In this document: one piece after another, positions 9,294 through 23,045 of the stretch
Layout of the letters: every line of letters begins with the position of its first letter
Position numbering within the stretch: position 1 is the first letter of the stretch
Source: Tabrizicola sp.
Lineage (GTDB): Bacteria > Pseudomonadota > Alphaproteobacteria > Rhodobacterales > Rhodobacteraceae
Length of the DNA stretch: 64,000 nucleotides
Assembly: GCF_030694085.1 (NCBI RefSeq)
Contig: NZ_JAUXZE010000042.1
Coordinates: forward strand, 1 to 64,000
Direction of reading: 5' to 3'
Program-made: the position numbers and the translations under genes
The notes under the pieces: model-generated
What the model was told of the DNA's origin: nothing
Seen by the model: the letters and a program-made list of their open reading frames with translations, nothing else
Databases searched by the model: none

Positions 9294-10630
9294 GCTTTCC
9301 GATTTCGGAAGCGTCCCCTGTTCGCTTTGCGGCGACATTGCCGCGTCGGGCCGATGTTGTCGTGATCGGCGGCGGCATCATCGGGGTGATGACGGCCTGG
9401 TTCCTGCGCGAACGGGGCCTGTCCGTGGTGGTTTGCGAAAAGGGCCGGATCGCGGGCGAACAGTCTGGACGGAACTGGGGCTGGGTGCGCCAGCAGGGCC
9501 GTGATCCGGCAGAACTGCCGATCATGGTGGAAAGCCTGTCGATCTGGAAGCAGCTGGCCTTGCAGATGGGCGAGGGGCTGGGGTTCAGGCAGACCGGCGT
9601 CCTGTATCTGGCCAAGACGGAACGCGAGATCGAGGGGTTCGAGGCCTGGACCGAACATTCCCGCGCGCATCAGCTGGACACGCGGCTTCTTACCGCCCGT
9701 GAGACGATGGCGATGCTTAAAGGCGCGGTCGCACCTTGGAAGGGCGGGCTTTTCACGCCGTCCGATGCAAGGGCCGAGCCTTGGGTCGCGGTCCCGGCGC
9801 TGGCGGCAGCGGCCGAGGAGAAGGGTGTGGTGATCCGCGAATCCTGTGCCGTCCGGGGGATTGACCTGGCGGCGGGCAAGGTTGCCGGGGTCGTGACCGA
9901 GGCCGGGCGGATTGCCTGTGATCAGGTCGTGGTCGCCGCGGGGGCGTGGTCGCGGCTGTTCCTGGGCCACCTTGGCATCCAGATTCCGCAGTTGTCGGTG
10001 CTGGCCTCGGTCGCAGCGACGGAACCGATGCCGGAGATATTTCCCGGAAATGCAGCGGATGATGACTTCGCCTTCCGACGTCGCGCCGATGGCGGATACT
10101 CCATCGCCCCGGGCGCCCGGCATGACTTCTTCATCGGGAGGGATGCGTTTGCCAGCCTCGGGGTCTATCTGCCTGTGCTGAAAAAGGATTTCCGGTCCAC
10201 CAACTTTCGTCCCGCAGCGCCGAAGGGCTTTCCAGACGCCTGGGGCACGCCGCGCCGCTGGTCACTTGACCGGACAAGCCCCTTCGAGCGTCAGCGCATC
10301 CTGAACCCCGCGCCGAACCGGGCCACTTTGGCCGAAGTGCAGGACAGCTTTGCCAAGGCCTTCCCCGTGCTGGGACGCCCGAAGCTGAAGGCAGCCTGGG
10401 CGGGGATGATCGACAGCCTCCCCGACGTGGTGCCGATCGTCGATCACGCGCCGATCCCTGGCCTGACCATTGCCACGGGGATGAGCGGACACGGCTTCGG
10501 CATCGGGCCGGGGATGGGGCGGGTCGTGGCTGATCTGGTCATGGGGCGGCCGACCGGGCACGACCTGAGCCGGTTCCGCCTGTCGCGGTTCGGCGATGGA
10601 AGTCCGATCCAGCCGGGGCCAAGCCTTTAG
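9290..10630 (+). CDS. FAD-dependent oxidoreductase of the D-amino-acid oxidase (DAO/DadA) family
   Basis: 446 residues. The dinucleotide-binding fold appears late, near residues 24-55: VVVIGGGIIGVMTAWFLRER. It is followed by SGRNWGWVRQQGRD, a motif typical of the DadA-like subgroup. The C-terminal part contains AWAGMIDSLPDVVPIVDH and GMSGHGFGIGPGMG, which contact FAD in this family. It probably oxidises an amino acid or secondary amine to the imino or oxo acid. The ATGA overlap with the deacylase suggests release of an amino acid followed by its oxidation. It converges on the copper-chaperone-like gene with a 4-base overlap. Exact substrate cannot be told. Confidence 0.82.
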   Translation: MSFPISEASPVRFAATLPRRADVVVIGGGIIGVMTAWFLRERGLSVVVCEKGRIAGEQSGRNWGWVRQQGRDPAELPIMVESLSIWKQLALQMGEGLGFRQTGVLYLAKTEREIEGFEAWTEHSRAHQLDTRLLTARETMAMLKGAVAPWKGGLFTPSDARAEPWVAVPALAAAAEEKGVVIRESCAVRGIDLAAGKVAGVVTEAGRIACDQVVVAAGAWSRLFLGHLGIQIPQLSVLASVAATEPMPEIFPGNAADDDFAFRRRADGGYSIAPGARHDFFIGRDAFASLGVYLPVLKKDFRSTNFRPAAPKGFPDAWGTPRRWSLDRTSPFERQRILNPAPNRATLAEVQDSFAKAFPVLGRPKLKAAWAGMIDSLPDVVPIVDHAPIPGLTIATGMSGHGFGIGPGMGRVVADLVMGRPTGHDLSRFRLSRFGDGSPIQPGPSL

Positions 10631-10824
10631 GCGACGGTGGCGGGATAGCCCGCCTGATCCAGCGCCTTGATCAGCTCGGCGACGGGGGCAGGGCCGGTAA
10701 CCTCGACCTGGCGGGTGGTAAGGTCGACCTTCACCGTGCCGCTTTCGGGGACAGAGCCAAGGGCGGTTTCAACCGTTGCCTTGCAGTGGTTGCAGGACAT
10801 GTCGGGAACAGAAAGTGTGGTCAT
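10627..10824 (-). CDS. Heavy-metal-associated domain protein (CopZ-like copper chaperone)
   Basis: 65 residues forming a single HMA domain: MTTLSVPDMSCNHCKATVE with the metal-binding M-x-C-x-x-C, then the ferredoxin-like fold ending AELIKALDQAGYPATVA. Such proteins carry Cu(I) in the cytoplasm to P-type ATPases or regulators. ATG 10824 is chosen because the domain begins there; the open frame extends upstream without homology. A MerR-type dyad lies 34 bases before the start. No copper ATPase is visible nearby, so the chaperone is detached from its usual partner. Confidence 0.85.
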   Translation of the reverse strand: MTTLSVPDMSCNHCKATVETALGSVPESGTVKVDLTTRQVEVTGPAPVAELIKALDQAGYPATVA

Positions 10825-10857
10825 GGAGTATCCTCTTCGGCTGCGATTGGTCCAGAG

Positions 10858-10875
10858 CTTGCCAACGGCGTCAAG
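10858..10875 (-). promoter_or_regulatory. Candidate CueR/MerR-type operator-promoter for the HMA gene
   Basis: On the minus strand the sequence reads CTTGACGCCGTTGGCAAG, a dyad with CTTG and CAAG ends that contains a TTGAC -35 box. This is the architecture of copper-responsive MerR-family promoters. The -10 box is weak, so the call is tentative. Confidence 0.4.
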
Positions 10876-11061
10876 GGGTTGCAGTTGCATTGGGGCATCC
10901 GTGCCGATGTGCCGCAAAAATCGTCGAATCACGTTTCCAAAACGCTTTAAATCACTTAGACAGACTTAATGTTTGCGGTAACAGGAGCGATCCGACTCGC
11001 CGTGCCCGAAAGCCCGCTTGACCGCCGCCCCAAGGCGCTTAGGCTTTCCCAGGAGTAGACC

Positions 11062-13470
11062 TTGCTGGACAAACCCGTGACCGACCTGAGTGTGACCCCG
11101 AATATCCTGCAGGCAAGCATCCTGCGCCACCTGACCTTTACCGTGGGCAAGGATGCGCCCCACGCCAGCGCGCACGACTGGCGCATGGCGCTGAGCCACG
11201 CGATCCGCGACCAGATCGTCGAGCCCTGGTTCGCCTCGACCCGGCGGACCTGGGCCGAAGACCGCAAGCGCGTCTACTACCTGTCGATGGAGTTCCTGAT
11301 CGGACGTATCCTGGAAGATGCGATGATCAACCTTGGGCTCTACGAGATGGCCACCGATGCGATGGCGCATTTCGGCCAGGACATCCGGGTGGTGATCGAC
11401 GACGAGCCGGACGCGGCGCTGGGGAACGGGGGCCTGGGGCGGCTTGCGGCCTGTTTCATGGAATCGATGGCGACGCTGGGCTGCCCGGCCTATGGCTATG
11501 GCATCCGCTATGAGCATGGTCTTTTCCGCCAGCACTTCGACCACGGCCGCCAGGTCGAGACGCCAGAGAACTGGCTGGCGCAGGCGCATCCGTGGGAATT
11601 CGCCCGGCCCGAAAGCCGCTATACCATCGGGTTCAAGGGCCATGTCGAAAGCCGGGACGGTCGCGACACCTGGTATCCGCAGGAAACCGTGACAGCAGAG
11701 GCGTTCGACACTCCGGTCGTGGGCTGGCAGGGGAAGTGGGCGAACACGCTGCGGCTTTGGGGCGCAAAGGGGACGACGAACTTTGACCTCGAACGCTTCA
11801 ACCGGGGGGACTACACGGCGGCGGCGGAACCCGAGACGCTGGCGCGGACGTTGTCCCGGGTGCTTTATCCCGACGACACGACCTATCAGGGCAAGGAGTT
11901 GCGGCTGAAACAGGAGTTCTTCCTGACCTCGGCAGCGCTGCAGGACATCCTGCGGCGGTTCCTGTCCAGCCACTCTGACCTGCGGGCACTGCCGCGGCAC
12001 GTGGCGATCCAGATGAACGACACGCATCCAGCCATCGCGGGACCCGAGCTGATCCGGCTTCTGTCGGACGAGCATGGGCTGCCTTTCGACGAGGCGCTGA
12101 CCGTCGCTCGGGCTTGCCTGGGGTATACCAACCACACGTTGTTGCCGGAAGCACTTGAGAAGTGGGCGACATTCACTTTCGGCAACGTGCTGCCGCGCCA
12201 CATGCAGATTGTCGAGAAGATTGACAGCTGGCACCGCCGCGCCTATCCGAACCGGCCGCATTATGTGGGCATCGTCAAGCACCAGGAGGTGCGGATGGGC
12301 GAACTCGCGTTCATCATGAGCCACAAGGTAAACGGCGTCTCGGCGCTTCATTCGGAGCTGGTGAAGAAGAACCTGTTTCCTGAATTGAACGGGTTGCATC
12401 CGGGGCGGATCATCAACCAGACCAATGGTGTCACACCTCGGCGCTGGCTGCGGATGGCGAACCGGCCCCTTTCGACGCTGATCACACACAGCATCGGTCC
12501 GGGCTGGGAAGCCGACCTTGACCGTCTGCGCGCGTTGGAGCCTTTGGCAGAGGACGCCGGGTTCCGGGCGGACTTTGCTGCGGCCAAGCGTGAAAACAAG
12601 GTGCGTCTGTCGCAGTGGATCGGGCGCGAGATGGGAGTTCAGGTCTCGCCCGATGCGATGTTCGACGTCCAGATCAAGCGGATCCATGAATACAAGCGAC
12701 AGCTTCTGAACATCCTGGAGACGATTGCGCATTGGCACCGGGTTCGGTCGAACCCGAAGGCCGGCTGGGTGCCGCGGGTGAAGATCTTTGGCGGCAAGGC
12801 GGCGCCGGGCTATGCGGTCGCAAAGGAAATCATACGTCTTATCAATGATGTGGCAGAGGTTGTGAACAACGACCCAGCGACGGGTGATCTGTTGAAGATC
12901 ATCTACCCGCCCAACTATAACGTCACGATGGCCGAGCGGGTGATCCCGGCCTCTGACCTGTCCGAACAGATTTCGACGGCGGGCAAGGAAGCATCGGGCA
13001 CCGGCAACATGAAGTTCATGATGAACGGTTCGCTGACCATTGGCACGCTGGACGGGGCCAACGTGGAAATCCTGCAGGAGGTGGGGCCGGAGAACTTCTT
13101 CCTCTTTGGTCTGACCGCCGAGGAAGTCGCCAAGCGCCGTGAGGACCCGGACCACTCCAAAAAGGCGATCGAGGCAAGCCAGCCCTTGATGGACGTGCTG
13201 CAACTGATCGCCGAGGGGCGCTTCTCGCCCGAAGAGCCGGACCGGTATCACGGGTTGGTGCACCGGGTCTGGCACCATGATTACTTCCTGGTGGCGGCGG
13301 ATTTTGCCGCCTACCACGCGGCGCAAGGTGAGGTCGACAAGGCCTATCTTGACCGGGACCGCTGGTGGCGCATGGCGGTGATGAACACGGCGCGGAGCGG
13401 GTTCTTCTCGTCCGACCGCACGATCCGCAGCTACATGGAAGAGATCTGGCAGGCGACGTCCGCGCTTTAA
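11062..13470 (+). CDS. glgP: Glycogen/alpha-glucan phosphorylase
   Basis: 802 residues, normal bacterial GlgP length. It releases glucose-1-phosphate from glycogen with inorganic phosphate, using pyridoxal phosphate. The PLP lysine is in GTGNMKFMMNGSLTIGTLDG (Lys651). Other signatures include LGNGGLGRLAACFMESMATL and KRIHEYKRQ. The start is TTG at 11062 with AGGAG at 11051-11055; no better ATG precedes the conserved region. It is the first gene of the glg operon, 34 bases before glgB, so degradation and synthesis are co-transcribed. The 237-base upstream gap should hold the promoter. Confidence 0.95.
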   Translation: MLDKPVTDLSVTPNILQASILRHLTFTVGKDAPHASAHDWRMALSHAIRDQIVEPWFASTRRTWAEDRKRVYYLSMEFLIGRILEDAMINLGLYEMATDAMAHFGQDIRVVIDDEPDAALGNGGLGRLAACFMESMATLGCPAYGYGIRYEHGLFRQHFDHGRQVETPENWLAQAHPWEFARPESRYTIGFKGHVESRDGRDTWYPQETVTAEAFDTPVVGWQGKWANTLRLWGAKGTTNFDLERFNRGDYTAAAEPETLARTLSRVLYPDDTTYQGKELRLKQEFFLTSAALQDILRRFLSSHSDLRALPRHVAIQMNDTHPAIAGPELIRLLSDEHGLPFDEALTVARACLGYTNHTLLPEALEKWATFTFGNVLPRHMQIVEKIDSWHRRAYPNRPHYVGIVKHQEVRMGELAFIMSHKVNGVSALHSELVKKNLFPELNGLHPGRIINQTNGVTPRRWLRMANRPLSTLITHSIGPGWEADLDRLRALEPLAEDAGFRADFAAAKRENKVRLSQWIGREMGVQVSPDAMFDVQIKRIHEYKRQLLNILETIAHWHRVRSNPKAGWVPRVKIFGGKAAPGYAVAKEIIRLINDVAEVVNNDPATGDLLKIIYPPNYNVTMAERVIPASDLSEQISTAGKEASGTGNMKFMMNGSLTIGTLDGANVEILQEVGPENFFLFGLTAEEVAKRREDPDHSKKAIEASQPLMDVLQLIAEGRFSPEEPDRYHGLVHRVWHHDYFLVAADFAAYHAAQGEVDKAYLDRDRWWRMAVMNTARSGFFSSDRTIRSYMEEIWQATSAL

Positions 13471-13504
13471 GGGCGCAGTCCGACAGGCTTTCGGGAGGGG
13501 AAGC

Positions 13505-15676
13505 ATGGCTGAGACGACACTCGACAAAGGCGCGGCCGAGGCGATTGCCGGGGGCTGGCACGGCGATCCGTTCTCGGTCCTTGGGGCGCACAAGCGGGCC
13601 AAGGGCTGGGAGATCACGGCCTTCGTGCCTGGGGCAGAGCGGCTTTGGGTCCTGAGCGGCAAGTCCGAAGCAGAGGCGGTGCCCTATCCGGGTGTGCCGG
13701 GTCTTTTCACGCATCAGATTGCCCGCAAGGCGAACTACAGCTTCCGCGCGCAAGGTTTTGGAACGACGTGGGAATTCGAGGACCCATACCGCTTCGGACC
13801 AGTGCTGGGCGAGATGGATGAGTATCTACTGGGCGAGGGGACTCACCGCCGCTTGTGGCAGGCCCTTGGCGCGCATGTGTTGACGCATGAGGGCGTGGAC
13901 GGCGTGCATTTCGCCGTCTGGGCGCCCAACGCCGAACGGGTCAGCGTCGTCGGCGACTTCAACGTCTGGGACGGACGGCGCAACCCGATGCGCCGCAGGG
14001 GTGCGACAGGCGTTTGGGAGATCTTCATACCCGGCCTGGGCGAGGGCGCGACCTACAAGTACGAGATCAAGGGTCCGGGTGGCGAGGTGCTGCCGCTGAA
14101 GGCCGATCCGGTCGGGTTCGGCTCTGAACATCCGCCTGCAAACGCCTCTGTTGTCAGGACAATTCGCGGGGACTGGCTGGACGGGGCCTGGATGGCGAGC
14201 CGGGCGGCAGCGCATGCCATCGACGCGGCGATTTCGGTCTACGAAGTGCATCTGGGGTCCTGGCGACGCGCCCCCGGCGACCGGATGCTGAGCTACCTGG
14301 AGCTGGCTGAGCAACTGGTCGACTATGCCGCCGACATGGGCTTCACCCATATCGAGTGCCTGCCGGTCAGCGAGTTTCCTTTCGATGGATCATGGGGTTA
14401 CCAGCCCGTCGGTATGTTCGCCCCCACGATCCGCCACGGCACACCCGAGGAGTTCCGCGCTTTCGTCGATGCGGCGCACAGGAAGGGTCTGGGCGTCATC
14501 CTGGACTGGGTGCCGGGGCATTTTCCGACGGATGCGCATGGGCTGGGCCGCTTTGACGGCACCGCGCTTTACGAACATGCCGACCCGCGCGAGGGGTTCC
14601 ATCAGGACTGGAACACGCTGATCTACAACTACGGTCGGGTCGAGGTGAAGAACTACCTCGTCTCCAACGCGCTGTATTGGCTGGAGGAATACCACATCGA
14701 CGGCCTTCGGGTCGATGCGGTGGCTTCGATGCTGTATCGCGACTATTCCCGCAAGCATGGGGAATGGGTGCCGAACAAGGACGGCGGGCGTGAGAACTAT
14801 GAAGCGATCGACGTCCTGCGGACCACGAACATCACGGCCTATGGTGAAGTGCCGGGGATCATGACCATTGCCGAGGAATCGACCGCTTTTCCGGGCGTCA
14901 GCCGTCCGGCGAACTGGGGAGGACTGGGCTTCGGGTTCAAGTGGAACATGGGGTGGATGAACGACACCCTGTCCTACATTCAGAAGGACCCGATCTACCG
15001 GAAGTACCACCACGGGCAGATGACCTTCGGCCTCGTCTACGCCTGGTCCGAGAATTACATCCTGCCGATCTCCCATGACGAGGTGGTGCATGGCAAGGGC
15101 AGCATGTTGTCGAAGATGCCGGGCAACGCGTGGGAAAAATTCGCCAATCTGCGGGCCTATTACGGGTTCATGTGGGCGCATCCGGGCAAGAAGCTCTTGT
15201 TCATGGGGCAGGAGTTCGCGCAGGGGGCCGAATGGAACCACAACCAGAGCCTCGACTGGCACCAGCTTGATATTGCGGAACATCGCGGCGTGCAGCGACT
15301 GGTGCGCGACCTGAACCGGGTCTACCGCGAGACGCCGGCCCTGCATGTGAACGATTGCCGACCCGAGGGATTTGACTGGATCGAAGCGCATGACGCCGAG
15401 GCCGGGGTCTTCTCCTGGGTCAGGAAGGGCAATCAGGGCGACAAGCCAGTGGTGGCGGTGGTGAACATGACGCCGCTGGAGCGGACCTATCGTCTGGGCC
15501 TGCCGGCTGCGGGCAAATGGCATGAGATCCTGAATACCGACGCCGAAGTCTATGGCGGGGGCAACCGTGGAAACCTGGGAGGAGTGACCACGGAAAAGAC
15601 GCCCTGGCACGGCCAGACGCAATCGGCGCTTGTCACGCTGGCGCCGCTGTCGGCAGTGTATCTTCAACAGGACTGA
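13505..15676 (+). CDS. glgB: 1,4-alpha-glucan branching enzyme
   Basis: 723 residues. An N-terminal CBM48 region (residues about 15-220, with two beta-sandwich modules) precedes the GH13 barrel. Catalytic residues align with the family: nucleophile Asp404 in GLRVDAVASMLY and acid/base Glu457 in TIAEESTAFPG; SHDEVVHGKGSM supplies the transition-state Asp. The C-terminal all-beta domain ends the protein. It forms alpha-1,6 branches in glycogen. ATG 13505 has GGGAGGGGAAGC directly before it. Second gene in the glycogen operon. Confidence 0.95.
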   Translation: MAETTLDKGAAEAIAGGWHGDPFSVLGAHKRAKGWEITAFVPGAERLWVLSGKSEAEAVPYPGVPGLFTHQIARKANYSFRAQGFGTTWEFEDPYRFGPVLGEMDEYLLGEGTHRRLWQALGAHVLTHEGVDGVHFAVWAPNAERVSVVGDFNVWDGRRNPMRRRGATGVWEIFIPGLGEGATYKYEIKGPGGEVLPLKADPVGFGSEHPPANASVVRTIRGDWLDGAWMASRAAAHAIDAAISVYEVHLGSWRRAPGDRMLSYLELAEQLVDYAADMGFTHIECLPVSEFPFDGSWGYQPVGMFAPTIRHGTPEEFRAFVDAAHRKGLGVILDWVPGHFPTDAHGLGRFDGTALYEHADPREGFHQDWNTLIYNYGRVEVKNYLVSNALYWLEEYHIDGLRVDAVASMLYRDYSRKHGEWVPNKDGGRENYEAIDVLRTTNITAYGEVPGIMTIAEESTAFPGVSRPANWGGLGFGFKWNMGWMNDTLSYIQKDPIYRKYHHGQMTFGLVYAWSENYILPISHDEVVHGKGSMLSKMPGNAWEKFANLRAYYGFMWAHPGKKLLFMGQEFAQGAEWNHNQSLDWHQLDIAEHRGVQRLVRDLNRVYRETPALHVNDCRPEGFDWIEAHDAEAGVFSWVRKGNQGDKPVVAVVNMTPLERTYRLGLPAAGKWHEILNTDAEVYGGGNRGNLGGVTTEKTPWHGQTQSALVTLAPLSAVYLQQD

Positions 15677-15715
15677 ATTTCGGCGGATAAAACCGCCTTG
15701 GGGGAGGAAAAAGTG

Positions 15716-16987
15716 ATGAAGGCAAGACCGAACCAGCGCCTGTCGAGCCAGGCCATGGCGTTCGTCCTGGCAGGAGGGCGCGGTAGCCGGCTGAAAGAGC
15801 TGACCGACCGGCGCGCAAAACCGGCGGTCTACTTCGGCGGCAAGACCCGGATCATCGACTTTGCGCTATCCAATGCGCTGAACTCGGGCATCCGCAAGAT
15901 GGCGATTGCGACACAGTACAAGGCGCACAGCCTGATCCGCCACGTCCAGCGCGGCTGGGGCTTCTTCCGGGCCGAGCGGAACGAATACCTGGACATCCTG
16001 CCGGCGTCGCAGCGGATGGACGAGGTGAACTGGTATCGCGGCACCGTGGATGCCATCGCGCAGAACATCGATATCATCGACAGCTACGGCATCAAGTATG
16101 TGATCGTGCTGGCCGGCGACCACATCTACAAGATGGATTATGAGGTCATGCTGCGGCAGCATGTCGAGCAGGCGGCGGACGTGACCATCGGCTGCCTGAC
16201 CGTGCCGCGGATGGAGGCCACGGCCTTCGGCGTGATGCATGTCGACGACACGATGCGGATCACCGATTTCCTGGAAAAGCCGAAGGACCCTCCGTCGATT
16301 CCGGGCGATCCCGATCATGCGCTGGCCTCGATGGGGATCTACGTCTTTGACTGGGCCTTCCTGCGCGACCTTCTGATCCGCGACATGCAGGACGACAATT
16401 CCACCCATGATTTCGGCTTCGACCTGATCCCGAACATCGTCAAGAACGGCAAGGCCGTCGCGCACAAGTTCTCGGACAGCTGCGTGATGAGCGGGCTGGA
16501 GACCGAACCCTACTGGCGCGACGTGGGGACTATCGACGCTTTCTGGCAGGCGAACGTCGATCTGACCGATTTCGTCCCCAAACTGGACCTTTACGACAGT
16601 GCGTGGCCGATCTGGACCTATGCCGAGATCGTGCCGCCAGCGAAGTTCATCCATGACGAGGACGGGCGGCGGGGCTCGGCGGTGTCGTCGCTGGTCAGCG
16701 GGGACTGCATCGTGTCGGGCTCGTCGGTGTCGAACAGCCTCTTGTTCACCGGATGCCGGACGCACAGCTATTCCAGTCTGGAATATGTGGTGGCGCTGCC
16801 GCAGGTGACGGTGAACCGCAAGGCCCAGCTGAAGAACTGCGTGATCGACCGGGGCGTCATCATCCCGGAAGGCCTGGTGATCGGCGAGGATGCCGAGGAA
16901 GACGCCAAGTGGTTCCGTCGGTCGGAAGGCGGGATCGTGCTGATCACCCAGGACATGCTGGACGCACGGGCCAAGGCGCTTGGCTGA
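15716..16987 (+). CDS. glgC: Glucose-1-phosphate adenylyltransferase (ADP-glucose pyrophosphorylase)
   Basis: 423 residues. It makes ADP-glucose from ATP and glucose-1-phosphate, the committed step of glycogen synthesis. Seen are the nucleotidyltransferase signature [19 protein letters not shown] near residues 20-40, [12 protein letters not shown], and the C-terminal left-handed beta-helix region (from about 300). The start ATG 15716 follows a strong GGGGGAGGAAA site. GTG 15713 and TTG 15698 are alternative starts but leave poorer spacing. Enzymes of this group are usually regulated allosterically by glycolytic or Entner-Doudoroff intermediates. Confidence 0.95.
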   Translation: MKARPNQRLSSQAMAFVLAGGRGSRLKELTDRRAKPAVYFGGKTRIIDFALSNALNSGIRKMAIATQYKAHSLIRHVQRGWGFFRAERNEYLDILPASQRMDEVNWYRGTVDAIAQNIDIIDSYGIKYVIVLAGDHIYKMDYEVMLRQHVEQAADVTIGCLTVPRMEATAFGVMHVDDTMRITDFLEKPKDPPSIPGDPDHALASMGIYVFDWAFLRDLLIRDMQDDNSTHDFGFDLIPNIVKNGKAVAHKFSDSCVMSGLETEPYWRDVGTIDAFWQANVDLTDFVPKLDLYDSAWPIWTYAEIVPPAKFIHDEDGRRGSAVSSLVSGDCIVSGSSVSNSLLFTGCRTHSYSSLEYVVALPQVTVNRKAQLKNCVIDRGVIIPEGLVIGEDAEEDAKWFRRSEGGIVLITQDMLDARAKALG

Positions 16988-17051
16988 ACGGCTGGACCTT
17001 GCCCGGAGCGTGGTTTAACTCCGGGCGGGAAGTTACGGAAAGGCAAGGCGA

Positions 17052-18472
17052 ATGGGCGGTCGGGTTCTGTCGGTGGCCTCGGAGTGTGTCCCGCTGGTGA
17101 AGACCGGGGGTCTGGCAGACGTTGTGGGCGCGTTGCCAAGGGCGCTGGCGGGGACGGGCTGGGACATGCGGGTGCTGCTGCCGGCCTATCGCGCCTTGCG
17201 GGCGCGGGCGCAGGACTGGCCGGTCGTCTGGGAGGAGCCGGATCTTTGGGGCGGCACCGGCCGGGTGCTGGCGGGCGAGGAAGCGGGCGTGCCGCTTCTG
17301 CTGCTGGACGCGCCGCATCTGTATGACCGGGAGGGCGGTCCCTACTCCGGCCCGACGGGGGAGCACCCGGACAATGCGATCCGCTTCGCGGCGCTGTCCT
17401 GGGTCGCGGCGCGGATCGCGCGGGAGGGGTTGGAGGGGTGGAAGCCCGATGTCCTGCACGCGCATGACTGGCAGGCGGGGCTGGCTCCGGCCTATCTGGC
17501 CTATCACGGCAATGGCGGGTGCAGGTCGGTCATCACCATCCACAACATCGCCTTCCAGGGCTGGGCGCCCGGTCACATGCTGGGCATCCTGCGCCTGCCG
17601 GGTCATGCCTTTCACGCCGACGCGCTGGAGTATTATGGCGGCATCTCGACCCTGAAGGCCGGGCTGGTCACGGCAGACTGGATCACCACTGTATCTCCGT
17701 CCTATGCCGCCGAGATCATGCGGGAAGAGTTCGGGATGGGCCTGCAGGGCGTGATCGCAAACCGGGCGGATGTGGTGTCGGGAATCCTGAACGGGGTCGA
17801 TACCGAAAGCTGGTCGCCGATGGCCGAGGACCCACCGTTCGGGCCAAAGGCGCTTGCAGGCAAGGGAGCCTGCCGCGCCAAGCTGTGCGAGGAGTTCGGG
17901 CTGGAGGTGCCGGGGCCGCTGGCCATCGTGGTCAGCCGCCTGACCGACCAGAAGGGGATCGACCTTCTGCCGCAGGTGATCCCGGATTTCGTCGTGGGTG
18001 GGGGCGGCCTGATCGTGCTTGGTTCGGGCGATCCGGGGATGGAAGGCGCGATGCGCGACCTGGCGGCGCGCTTCCCCGGGCGGGTCGCGGTGCAGATCGG
18101 CTATGACGAAAAGCTCAGCCACCGGCTGTTTGCCGGGGCGGACGCCGTGCTGGTGCCCAGCCGGTTCGAGCCGTGCGGACTGACGCAGATGTATGGCCTG
18201 CGCTATGGCACGCTGCCGGTTGTCAGTCTGGTGGGCGGGCTGGCGGATACGGTCATCGGGGCGAGCCCGGCGACGTTGGCCGCAGGGGCCGCGACCGGGG
18301 TGACCTTCCACCCCGTCGATGCTCTGGCCTTCGGTCGGGCGATGGCTCGGCTGCTTGAACTTTACCGCCAGCCGAAGCTTTGGGCCAAGCTGCGCGCCAA
18401 CGCAATGGCGCATCCGGTCGGATGGGAAACCAGCGCCACAGCCTATGCTGGCCTTTACGAAAGGCTGACCGC

Positions 18473-18476
<4 letters not shown>
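17052..18476 (+). CDS. glgA: Glycogen synthase (ADP-glucose dependent, GT5)
   Basis: 474 residues, standard length. The ADP-glucose-binding motif KTGGLADV is at residues 17-24. The C-terminal GT-B half shows SRLTDQKGIDLL and the conserved SRFEPCGLTQMYGLRYGTLP with the key Glu. It elongates glycogen from ADP-glucose supplied by GlgC. It lies 64 bases after glgC, and its TGA overlaps the GTG start of glgX. Confidence 0.95.
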
Positions 18477-22242
<3,766 letters not shown>

Positions 22243-22244
22243 GC

Positions 22245-23045
22245 CTAGACCGCGTCAGGCAACGCGCGCCAGCCGGTCGACGATTTCAGGAACCGGGCTT
22301 TGGCCGACTGGACAAAGCCCTCATCCTGACGCGCCAGCCAGGCGTGCTGAGTAACGGTGTCGGCCCCGATCTCGATCAGCGCGAAATCGTTGGTGTCGGT
22401 CTTCAGCCGGGTCGAGATCGCGGTGCCGACCTGCAGGAACAGGACCCCAGCGGCGGTTTCGGCGAAGCCCGCGTGCGGCATGTGGGTGTGGCCCGAAAGA
22501 ACGATGTCGGTCCCGGCCAGCGCCAGGGCGCCCAGCACGGCGGCAGGGTCGGCCATGTCGGCGGGCGTGCCGTCGGCAGCCGGCACCGGGGCGTGGTGCA
22601 GCACCGCGATGCGCATCACGTCCGGCGGGGCGGCGGCAAAGGCGGTGGTCAAGCGTTTGGCCGAGGAGCGGCCAAGTTGACCAGACTTCCAGACGAATGG
22701 GTTGGCCGTGTTGACCCCCTGGATGATGGCGCCGGGTAGGGCCAGGGTCGGCTCAAGCTCGGGCCCGATCGCGCGACGGTAGCGGGCGAAAGGCGCAAGG
22801 AGCCGCAATCCCAGGTTCCAGAGCGGCATGTCATGGTTTCCCGGAACGCAGAGAACCGGGCCGGGCAGCAGGTCGACAAAGGCGCGGGCGGCCGCGAACT
22901 GTGCAGGCCGCGCGCGCTGGGTCAGGTCGCCGGAGATCACCGTCGCATCCGGCCGCAAGTCATGCGCCAGCGCGACGATGGGGCCGGGCAAACGGTCATT
23001 GACGGCTCCGAAATGCACGTCGGACAGATGCAGAAGCCGGATCAT
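22245..23045 (-). CDS. Calcineurin-like metallophosphoesterase
   Basis: 266 residues. All five metal-site motifs are in order: HLSDVHFG, ISGDLTQRA, VPGNHDMP, the histidine of LHHAP, and LSGHTHMPHAG. The best resemblance is to the CpdA/Icc-like class III phosphodiesterases, though small calcineurin-like enzymes vary widely in substrate, so cyclic-nucleotide hydrolysis is only a possibility. It overlaps the preceding lipid-kinase gene by four bases (ATGA) and is therefore co-translated with it. Convergent with pgm two bases away. Confidence 0.85.
   Translation of the reverse strand: MIRLLHLSDVHFGAVNDRLPGPIVALAHDLRPDATVISGDLTQRARPAQFAAARAFVDLLPGPVLCVPGNHDMPLWNLGLRLLAPFARYRRAIGPELEPTLALPGAIIQGVNTANPFVWKSGQLGRSSAKRLTTAFAAAPPDVMRIAVLHHAPVPAADGTPADMADPAAVLGALALAGTDIVLSGHTHMPHAGFAETAAGVLFLQVGTAISTRLKTDTNDFALIEIGADTVTQHAWLARQDEGFVQSAKARFLKSSTGWRALPDAV

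Noticed and set aside
10966..13662. Very long open frame antisense to glgP
   Set aside because: It lies opposite a clear glycogen phosphorylase with full motifs; its translation is Arg/Pro/His-rich without any domain. High GC makes stop codons rare in the shadow frame.
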